Part shown: in pieces, positions 57,118 to 64,000 of the stretch
Layout of the letters: each line of letters opens with the position of its first letter
How positions within the stretch are numbered: the stretch's first letter is position 1
Source: Malaya genurostris
Taxonomy: Eukaryota > Arthropoda > Insecta > Diptera > Culicidae
Assembly: GCF_030247185.1 (NCBI RefSeq)
Contig: NC_080572.1
Coordinates: forward strand, 153,558,365-153,622,364
Length of the DNA stretch: 64,000 nucleotides
Direction: 5' to 3'
Notes under the pieces: model-generated
Seen by the model: the letters and a program-made list of their open reading frames with translations, nothing else
Told to the model about the DNA's origin: nothing
Database searches by the model: none
Program-made: the position numbers and the translations under genes

Positions 57118-57276
57118 AGCTTGAGTAGGTAGACAGCTGCGAATAAAAGATAAAACAAAATCGAAACTAGTCGTAGTAGGTAATTCGTCTATCCACATCG
57201 AGTGTTAGATGACGAATGAACGATTTTCAATCAGAGTTAACCTTTTATACTCGCCCAGTAGATAGTCGGAACTGAT

Positions 57277-57571
57277 ATGCGCCTGACTTCCTCAAAACCG
57301 TCGTCCGGGTGCGAAAAAGGCAAGCAAGATGATGAATTTTTCTCGTTATTTCCAAAAGATTTAGAAAACTTTGTTTTTCAGTTATCTATGGTTATCTCAC
57401 GCCGTTTAAAATTAAAAAAACAAATTCCTGATCATATTTCCGATAGCTTGTATAAAAATTATGTTGTAGTGTTAAGTACGTCAAGAGATATTCGCGATAA
57501 AGTCCTGCCCATTATTGTACAGTGTAGATTTGAAAAAGGCGCCCTATAGTAAAGTAAGTCGTATTGACGAC
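57277..57571 (+). CDS. Small ORF (90 aa) carrying the SU-end tail; function unknown
   Basis: An open frame MRLTSSKPSSGCEKGKQDDE to CRFEKGAL-stop (57549), then GTATTGACGAC and AAAAA as at other SU ends. The central part is FPKDLENFVFQLSMVISRRL and IPDHISDSLYKNYVVVLSTS. The last 40 residues align with the broken frames at 38265 and 51290 (KNYV, RDI, F.KGA-stop), and this copy has no internal stop. The ATG may not be the real start, since LINE F abuts just upstream. It could be the end of a protein of a related autonomous element. No domain is recognised. Confidence 0.4.
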
Positions 57572-58032
57572 AAAAAGCAAATAAAAATATGCAGCCGATG
57601 TAACAATATTTCATTATTTCCCTTTGATATCAAGAGATATAATACTAGATCGGGAGATTTCTGTTAAAATAGTTTCAAATTCGTTGATTTCATATGATTC
57701 ATCCGTAGAAAATACAGAAATCCATAGATGTACGGATAAATCCGTAGGGTTGATATCACTGTTAAAAACCAAACTAGGATGGTTCAGTCGGTGTTGAACA
57801 GTCGTTTGCACCTAATTCAGCCTTTGTTAAGGCTTGCCATCCAAAGATTTTTTTTCGAACTAATCAGTATTTTCAAGACTCAACCCAACTAGGAGTCTAT
57901 TCGAAGACTAAATTAGCCTAGATAATTTTTACTTTTCAAAAATGCCTGCGTCTAACGGAAAAGAAATCCCAATCTGCTATTCCAAATTTTCTAACAACAT
58001 TGACAATCTTATAGAATCTGAATATAAAAAAA
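57572..58032. other. Unassigned AT-rich DNA between two SU pieces
   Basis: No motif or repeat recognised except the A-run (58026-58032) next to the SU end. Confidence 0.5.
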
Positions 58033-59465
58033 GTACGGGTGTGTAATGTGAGAGACATAACTGGATGTAGTGAATACGAATAAAACTGACACGATTTTTT
58101 TACACTTTCGAATTCGAATTGATTTGATCGATTGTGTGAATTGCGAAACTTTCCCCCTTTTCACTACTAAAATTTTCAACGATTTTTGACGTCGATTATC
58201 TCATTCCGGATTTGTATATTTCATTGAAAAAAACTATCAAAATGCTGTACAGGATTCATTTCTGCCTTTTAGAAGGAGCAAATTGTGGAATTCTTTACGA
58301 TATTTAGCACAGTTCGGAACGATTAGCGCACAGTGAAAAGTGCACGAAGTAAATCAAATTATTTTGGATTTTCACTAAACTGATGATTTCTACCTTCGAT
58401 TTGCAAAGAAGTAATCTTAATAGTTCTTTAAATAACATTTAGAGCCATTAGAACGGCTGATTTTATGTAGGGAAAGATGGGGTAAAACGCACCCCGAGGC
58501 ATAATGCACCTTTTGCTTTTCTCAAAAGTTACCAATTTTTTTCACTGAAATATTAATGAAACTGAAAGTCCGCCATAACAATAGATTACTATAAAATTTT
58601 GGTAGCGATGGTTCAATCATATCTGGAGAACTTAAAAAAACAATTATGTCTCTGTTATAAGTTATTTTTCTTTGTTCGTTCCTTAGTAATTTTCTAGGGT
58701 GAGGAAGACGATTTTAATTATGTAACCAGTGCACTTCTTTGCAATCATTCGGGTTTCTAAAAATAGTTCTAATACAGACAATGTATTTGCAATTTTATAG
58801 AAAATTCGTCAAATATATCGTTTTATATTTTTGGTGGCACAACGAACCGAATTGTATGAGGCAAAATGCTCAAGAATTCGCTTACAAAAATTATCCATAA
58901 GTTATCAATTTAATGAATAATAGTGAACAATCTTCCACCTGGCAAATATTTCGTCAACGAAAAGTCTAAAGCTTTCTTTAAATAAGAAGAAGAAGCTTTA
59001 TGAGAGTGCATATTACCCCGTGGTTGTCATGAGCTTTAATCCGTTGTTTTGATGAATGTTTACCCGTTGTTTAAGATCATCCTGCCTCTATGTTCAGTTA
59101 ATCGTCACTTTGCGTAATTTAGAATATATATTTTTCAAGTTTTTCACGACCGGGCGTCATGTCCCGCATATATTTCAATAAACAATTTTAAGGGTTTTAG
59201 AAAATAAGATAGTTAATTTTTACGTAATTTTGAGAAATAATGATTACGGAAGATAGTCATGCATGAAACTTTTCCGTGTTATTCTTTATAGTTAAGATAT
59301 AGCTACATTTTTTACGGGGTGCATTTTACCCCATGTACCCCTAATGTTGTCCACTTTTCGTTTCTTGTTTTATTTCTCTTCAATGCAATCGTTCTTGCTT
59401 GAATTGAAACTAGTTTTGCGAACAAACCGTCACATCCGCTCGCAGTTAAATGATGCGAAACTGGT
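58033..59465 (+). repeat. SU repeat copy 6, interrupted by a MITE
   Basis: Begins GTACGGGTGTGTAATGTGAGAG after AAAAAAA and follows the SU unit order (AGTGCACGAAG, TTAATAGTTCTTTAAAT, AGAGCCATTAGAACGGCTGA). It is cut at 58469 and resumes at 59342 (ATGTTGTCCACTTTTCG) to about 59465 (CATCCGCTCGCAGTTAAATG). The distal end is missing. Confidence 0.7.
58470..59341. mobile_element. 872-bp TIR element with TA duplication (Tc1/mariner-type MITE)
   Basis: Ends GGGAAAGATGGGGTAAAACG and the inverted CATTTTACCCCATGTACCCC (core ATGGGGTAAAA.GCACCCCG). TA flanks both sides (58468-58469, 59342-59343). The matching uninterrupted sequences at 22575-22620 and 37965-37990 prove the boundaries. The interior is AT-rich without a transposase frame. 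Confidence 0.87.
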
Positions 59466-60365
59466 TTAAGGGCTGAGGACAGTACCTTACCGGTTTTTTG
59501 CTATTTTCCCGTTTCAAATTATTTTTTTTTGGAACGGTGCAGAATATAGAAAAACCCAAGTGACAATGTCTTCAAAATTTAGTTGAGAATATTCTGTGAA
59601 ATTTTCAGAATGATTCATTGAGTTTAGCGGTCGTGTTGTATTTTGTCTGACTGAAGGACTGCTGGAAATTGGAACGCTCAGAAATCCATACTTCCACTTG
59701 TTCATCGAATATCTCGGCTTTGAAGGCTTGTATCATAAATCTACCGGGACAAAGTCTAGATAATTTAGTTTAGACGCGATTAGTACATAAAAACGTATAT
59801 GTTATCGCGATAAAAATAAAGTCTTGTATTTTTCTGCGAAACAAAGTCAGTTTCAATGCATCCACCATTTTTTTTTCGCTTTGGTTTCCTGATAGCATTC
59901 TGAAAAAGGAGAGAGAAATGAAAATGGGTTGACAAGGCTGCCAAACACACAGACATTCAATCTTTGTGAAAGTTGAATATATTTTCATTGTTCATTGGAA
60001 TCCATGTAATGTCCAACCCATACGATAGATTAATGTGATAAAACTTCTCATCAAAATAATAAAATGTATGCTGGCAACCCGGTACAGTTTGCTCATGTAC
60101 GAGAGAGTACAAGAGAAATGCGATGCGCAAAGGGAATTGAGCGAGCCACGTGGTCGATTCAAAACTCGACACGTGGCGCTCTGTCCTCAGACCTTAATGC
60201 GTCTTCTCGCCTTGACGACCGGAAGGCAAATGAGAATTACGACCTGAGCGTTTGAGTTTTTTAACCACACAGAAGGTGCGCTCTCCGATGCCGCTGTTTG
60301 AATGCGTCTTCTCGCCCCGACGTCTGCTTTCATCCAACGCACAAGAAAAAATGATCGATTTACGA
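59466..60365. other. Unassigned DNA upstream of LINE G
   Basis: No coding motif. A short direct repeat AATGCGTCTTCTCGCC occurs at about 60194 and 60301. Confidence 0.5.
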
Positions 60366-60584
60366 TTTTTTTTTGCATAAATATCTGTTTATTAATCTTA
60401 TTTTTGTGTATTACATCAACATTTTACAGTACAAGTGTTTTGACCCTTTGGCCTTTCATCTTTGTTGTTCATACGATTCGTTATTAATATTAGGTGTTTT
60501 AGTTACTCTTGTTTTACATACTAATGTTTAATCATAATATTTATTTTAATTATTTATAAAATGTCTACCTACTTATAACTATCC
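60366..60584 (-). other. LINE G 3' UTR and A-tail
   Basis: AT-rich 3' end shared with LINE F up to the CCTTTGGCCTTTCATC block; it ends in nine A (minus strand). Confidence 0.8.
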
Positions 60585-63257
60585 CTAACCTAATACGTAC
60601 AAATTTTGAATTATTTGTATTTCAGAGATTGAGCACCTTTCTTCAAATTTCGTGCAGTATTGTTCGAATTTTTGTTCTAGTATATCCAGTGAGGCAATCT
60701 CATGTACTGCACTAGCCCTTGTCCAAGGGGGTAGATTTAGAATCATCTTTAAGATCTTACTTTGAATGCGTTGAAGCCTAAGTTTGTGTGTTCGTGCACA
60801 ACTCCGCCAAACAGGGACTGCGTATTCAATTGCGGGGTAGATGATTTGTTTATAGACAGCCATCTGATTCTTCAGGCATAGTTTAGATGTTCTACAAATC
60901 AGCGGGTACAGAGACCTAATGAGTATGCTGCATTTTTGAACGATTTTGTCAACATGTGACCTGAATATCAGATGTCTGTCAAAGGTGAGTCCTAGATAGA
61001 TAACTTCATCGGACCACTGAATGACCTCATCACCGAATCGTATTCTGCATTCGTCTGATGGAACAAGTTTTGGAGATCTTGAATGTGGAAACAAGATGAC
61101 CTGAGTTTTAGCTGCATTGATCACAATTTTCCAGCTTGTAAAATATTCCGTTAAAGCGTCCAGACCTGTCTGTAGTTTATTTTTCAGAGCATTAATGACA
61201 CGACCTTTGTAAAGAATGGCAGTATCATCAGCAAATTGTGACAGAACACCACCACCTGGAAGAGGTGGGATATCTGATGTGAAAATGTTGTATAGAATGG
61301 GACCTAGGATACTTCCCTGGGGTACACCAGCAGGAATAGTAAACCTTTCTGAAAGTGCATTATTCAGAGAAACCTGGAATGCTCTATCTGCAAGATAATT
61401 TTTGATAATTTTAATAAGATACATGGGAAAATTATACCGATGCAGTTTGAACACCAGTCCATCGTGCCACACATTATCGAATGCCTTTTCAATATCCAAT
61501 ATTGCCATGGCAGTCGTTTTGGACACTGATTTGTTTTGCTGGATGACGTTGTTAACCTTTGTGAGCTGGTGGATGGTGGATCTTCCTTTCTGGAACCCAA
61601 ACTGTTCTTCCAGAAATATATCCTGTTCATCTGCAAAAGCAAGAATTCGCCTTTGTATTGACTTTTCAAACAGCTTGGATAGGGCAGAGAGTAAGCTGAT
61701 GGGCCGATAGCTCTTGGAAAAGGAAGGATCTTTCCCCGGTTTCAAAACTGGGATAACTTTAGCTAACTTCCACATTGAAGGGAAGTAACCAAGCTCCCAG
61801 CACCTGTTGAAAAGTTTAGCTAAGAAGACAAATGAGCGAATACTCAAATGTTTCAGCTCAATGTTGAATGAGTTGTCGAAACCTGGGGCCTTCATATTTT
61901 TGGATTTTTTCACAAAAGCCATCAGCTCATTCGCAGTGACTCTACTTTCCTCAGGAACCAAGCTGTCTGATTGGTCAACCTCAGCTACGCTATCAGCAAC
62001 GGCTCTTTCATATGGACTAACAATGTTGAGTCCTAAATTGTGAGAACACACAAACTGGTGGCCTAGCGCATTTGCCTTCTCTACTGGTGTGATTAAAGGT
62101 ATTCCTTCAGCTGCGTCCTGGGGTGACATCAGAGGAGGAATAGGCTTCGGTTTTTTCTTAAGCACCTTCGTTAAGGACCAGAAGGGCTTTGAATGTGGGA
62201 GAATTTCTCGAAGCTTTTGCTGGAAGTTCCTGTTGCGAAGCTCAGATATCCTTTCCTGGATTATCCTAGTTAAGTTGTTATAAGTAGTCTTCCTATCTAG
62301 GATGCCAGTTCGTTGATACTGCCTCCGGTATATATTCCGAAGTCGGATGAGTTTCTTGGTGACACTGTCGATTTGAAGAGAGGAACTCGGCATATGTTGT
62401 ACTGGAACCGTCCTATCACGAGCGACTGTGATTGAATGCTGGAAGGAAGATAGGGCCGCATCGATTTCCATCGGGGAATCTAGTGGAACATTGATATTAA
62501 TAAGTTGGTCGGCGAATTGTTGAAATTGGACCCAATCGGTGCGATAATAGTTCCTCCGTGGTTGAATAGGCACTGTTTCTGGTGAAGATCCCAACGTCAA
62601 TATTACTGGAAAGTGGTCAGAAGAGAGCTCGTAGAAGACAACCGGAGAGCTGTCTATGGCGATGTTGCTGATGAATATATCCAAAATGGAATGAACTCCC
62701 GATCTGGAAAGTCGCGTTGGTTGATCCGGAGCGAAGATGTTGTATTGTCCAGCTTCGTAATCTTCGGCAAGTACGAATCCGTTTCGATTCTGTCTTCTGT
62801 TTCCCCACAGCTCATGCCGTGCGTTCAGGTCCCCAGCAATGATGAATTTGTTCTGTCGTCGAGTGAGCATAGCCAGATCTCGCTTCAATGATGCACACGT
62901 ACCTTCTCGAAGATTGGTTTGTTTGGGGCAGTACGCTTCAATGATGATGATGGGTCCCATCGTCGTTGTAATCTCAATTCCGATGGCTTCTATGAGTTTC
63001 AATTTAAAGGCTGACAGAAGCCTGTGCTGAATGGATCGTTTAATGGCAATGGCAACTCCCCCTCCTCTGGTAGTTGCCCTGTCGAGCCTGTGAATCCTGT
63101 AATTGGAAATAAAAATAGAAATTTCAGGTTTAAGATGAGTTTCAGTTAAAATAGCAATATCGGCATTCTTCTCTTGAAGAAAGTGGGACAATTCAGCAGT
63201 CTTACTCCTGAGTGAGCAAGCATTCCAATTTACTATAACCAACTCATTATATTGCAT
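60585..63257 (-). CDS. LINE G ORF2: endonuclease and reverse transcriptase (890 aa)
   Basis: The start ATG 63257 overlaps the ORF1 stop by 11 nt. The endonuclease (about 1-230) shows VNWNACSLRSK, AILTETHLKP, IAGDLNARHELWGN and ELSSDHFPVIL, the expected catalytic Asn/Glu/Asp/His set. RT (about 450-720): KNMKAPGFDN, SYRPISLLSALSKLFEKSIQ, AILDIEKAFDNVWH, AGVPQGSILGPILYN and LSQFADDTAIL with the catalytic pair. The C-terminal region (YPAIEYAVPVWRSCARTHKL) ends at VLG-stop. There is no RNase H, normal for jockey. Length is standard and no lesion was found, so it may encode an active enzyme. Confidence 0.93.
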   Translation of the reverse strand: MQYNELVIVNWNACSLRSKTAELSHFLQEKNADIAILTETHLKPEISIFISNYRIHRLDRATTRGGGVAIAIKRSIQHRLLSAFKLKLIEAIGIEITTTMGPIIIIEAYCPKQTNLREGTCASLKRDLAMLTRRQNKFIIAGDLNARHELWGNRRQNRNGFVLAEDYEAGQYNIFAPDQPTRLSRSGVHSILDIFISNIAIDSSPVVFYELSSDHFPVILTLGSSPETVPIQPRRNYYRTDWVQFQQFADQLININVPLDSPMEIDAALSSFQHSITVARDRTVPVQHMPSSSLQIDSVTKKLIRLRNIYRRQYQRTGILDRKTTYNNLTRIIQERISELRNRNFQQKLREILPHSKPFWSLTKVLKKKPKPIPPLMSPQDAAEGIPLITPVEKANALGHQFVCSHNLGLNIVSPYERAVADSVAEVDQSDSLVPEESRVTANELMAFVKKSKNMKAPGFDNSFNIELKHLSIRSFVFLAKLFNRCWELGYFPSMWKLAKVIPVLKPGKDPSFSKSYRPISLLSALSKLFEKSIQRRILAFADEQDIFLEEQFGFQKGRSTIHQLTKVNNVIQQNKSVSKTTAMAILDIEKAFDNVWHDGLVFKLHRYNFPMYLIKIIKNYLADRAFQVSLNNALSERFTIPAGVPQGSILGPILYNIFTSDIPPLPGGGVLSQFADDTAILYKGRVINALKNKLQTGLDALTEYFTSWKIVINAAKTQVILFPHSRSPKLVPSDECRIRFGDEVIQWSDEVIYLGLTFDRHLIFRSHVDKIVQKCSILIRSLYPLICRTSKLCLKNQMAVYKQIIYPAIEYAVPVWRSCARTHKLRLQRIQSKILKMILNLPPWTRASAVHEIASLDILEQKFEQYCTKFEERCSISEIQIIQNLYVLG

Positions 63258-64000
63258 ATTCGATGATGAATTTGCCTAAGGCGTTGATTTGATCTAACCG
63301 CGTTCTGCAGTTTCGTAGTTTTGTTGTCATTGTTTCAAAAATGACGATCAGTTGTTCAGCAGAAAATAAATCACCAGAGTCATCCTTTGCTTGTGGTTTA
63401 TTATTGCCCCATCCAGGAGGGATTTTTGAGGAAGATTCTTTTTGTGATCCAGCGGCTGAATCTTTTGGATTGCTGCGAGGAAGTGGCGGCAAATTCGGAA
63501 TATCCCTCTTCGGTGGGAGCCGTGGGAAATTAACTTCATCCTTCTGTGAAACATTCTTGCGCGTTGATTGTTTGCGGGACGCCTGTTGTCGATTTTTTGT
63601 GAACTCAGCACGTTTGGGACACGATTTGCTAGTAGATGGATGGTCGCCATCACAGTTCACACATTTTACAGCGATGTCATCTAGTAGGCAATCGTTGGTA
63701 TTGTGTGGTTCGGCACATTTGCCGCACCGACTTTTCATGTGGCAATTCCTCGCTCCATGGCCGTAGTTCAAACAGTTCGTGCACTGTGTGACATCCCGAT
63801 GTACCGGTTTATACTTTTGCCATTCGATGATTATGTGAAATAACGATTTAATCGTTTTCAGTTGACTCATGGTGATGGAGCCCTTCTCCAGATGAATCAG
63901 GTACAGTTGATCTCTGAACTTTTTGTCCGTATTATGGCGCTTCATTTTAAATACCATCAAAGGCTTTAGTCCAGCCTCCGAAAGTGCCTGCTTTAGTTCG
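63247..64000 (-). CDS. LINE G ORF1, C-terminal part (runs off the window)
   Basis: The frame is open from the window edge (ELKQALSEAGLKP, PRE_C2HC-like) through MSQLKTIKSLFHIIIEWQKY. It has three knuckles: CTNCLNYGHGARNC, CGKCAEPHNTNDC and CVNCDGDHPSTSKSC. A Pro/Ser/Lys-rich tail (PKRDIPNLPPLPRSNPKDSA) ends EYAI-stop. It would bind and package element RNA. The N-terminus lies beyond 64000; the internal Met at 63960 is not the start. Confidence 0.9.
   Translation of the reverse strand, partial: ELKQALSEAGLKPLMVFKMKRHNTDKKFRDQLYLIHLEKGSITMSQLKTIKSLFHIIIEWQKYKPVHRDVTQCTNCLNYGHGARNCHMKSRCGKCAEPHNTNDCLLDDIAVKCVNCDGDHPSTSKSCPKRAEFTKNRQQASRKQSTRKNVSQKDEVNFPRLPPKRDIPNLPPLPRSNPKDSAAGSQKESSSKIPPGWGNNKPQAKDDSGDLFSAEQLIVIFETMTTKLRNCRTRLDQINALGKFIIEYAI

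Larger units (their letters stand above)
47574..57270 (-). mobile_element. LINE F: jockey-clade LINE, deleted and split by Gypsy-E
   Basis: Two pieces of one minus-strand LINE: 55990-57270 (ORF1 joined to RT) and 47574-48311 (ORF2 end and 3' UTR). The sequence is very close to LINE G. Removing Gypsy-E and one GTTTA rejoins it exactly as in LINE G near 61170-61190. About 2.1 kb between ORF1 and RT is deleted. The 3' end stops short of the A-tail seen in LINE G. Confidence 0.87.
60366..64000 (-). mobile_element. LINE G: jockey-clade LINE, apparently intact 3' three quarters
   Basis: Minus-strand LINE with an A-tail (T-run 60366-60374), a 210-bp 3' UTR, a full ORF2 and the C-terminal part of ORF1, which leaves the window at 64000. 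No stop or frameshift was found in the visible coding sequence. LINE F is a close relative. The jockey assignment rests on the ORF1 PRE_C2HC-like region and knuckles, ORF2 without RNase H, and the RT motif set. Confidence 0.9.

Noticed and set aside
58026..58032. A-runs beside SU ends as LINE or SINE poly(A) tails
   Set aside because: AAAA is found at both ends of the same copy and the Gypsy-E empty site retains one AAAA, which fits a target repeat better than a tail.

Overview
The window is repeat-rich eukaryotic DNA. It has no recognisable host gene, rRNA, tRNA or CRISPR array, and essentially every long open frame belongs to a transposable element (TE). The mix points to an insect and most probably a culicine mosquito (Aedes/Culex type): R1-, LOA-, jockey- and L1-clade LINEs, mdg1/412- and mag-like gypsy elements, a BEL fragment, mariner, and DD37E Tc1-like elements of the ITmD37E type described from mosquitoes. 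The species is inference; no host locus anchors it.

Layout. (1) 1-19.3 kb is a nest in an old gypsy element, 'Gypsy-A' (minus strand, 1623-18390). It is cut by the 3' end of an R1 LINE (1-1622), a TIR element 'T1' (1963-4113, TA duplication), a complete mdg1/412-like LTR element 'B' (5383-17905, TAAC duplication) and an 'SU' repeat (18391-19267). B is itself interrupted by a full-length LOA/I-group LINE 'C' (7108-12862, 12-bp duplication). (2) 19.3-24.0 kb is AT-rich with a BEL protease remnant and an old SU copy. (3) 24035-30385 is an R1-clade LINE with a 14-bp target duplication and an expanded 3' tandem array. (4) 30.5-45.1 kb is one LOA LINE 'H' (plus strand) split by two DD37E transposons. 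The first DD37E element holds a 10-kb block bounded by mariner ends; inside that lie an L1-like LINE, a TIR element with a 3-bp duplication, a hAT-type MITE and a 300-bp TA microsatellite. (5) 45.4-57.3 kb holds T2 (with a hAT-type MITE) and a jockey LINE 'F' split by a short-LTR mag-like gypsy 'E' (GTTTA duplication), which is split by a 3.4-kb SU element made of 554-bp tandem units. (6) 57.3-60.4 kb has SU pieces and an 872-bp TA-flanked MITE. (7) 60366-64000 is a jockey LINE 'G' whose ORF2 (890 codons) looks intact; its ORF1 runs off the window.

How the parts relate. Many insertions could be dated relative to one another because removing the inner element and one copy of its duplication rejoins the outer reading frame or matches a paralogous empty site. 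Most coding sequences are broken by frameshifts, stops or internal deletions. The least damaged are the pol of Gypsy-E, ORF2 of jockey-G and the transposase of the second DD37E element. The least explained material is the SU repeat family (AAAA on both sides, internal satellite, a conserved short reading frame at one end) and the set of small ORFs ahead of gag in element B.
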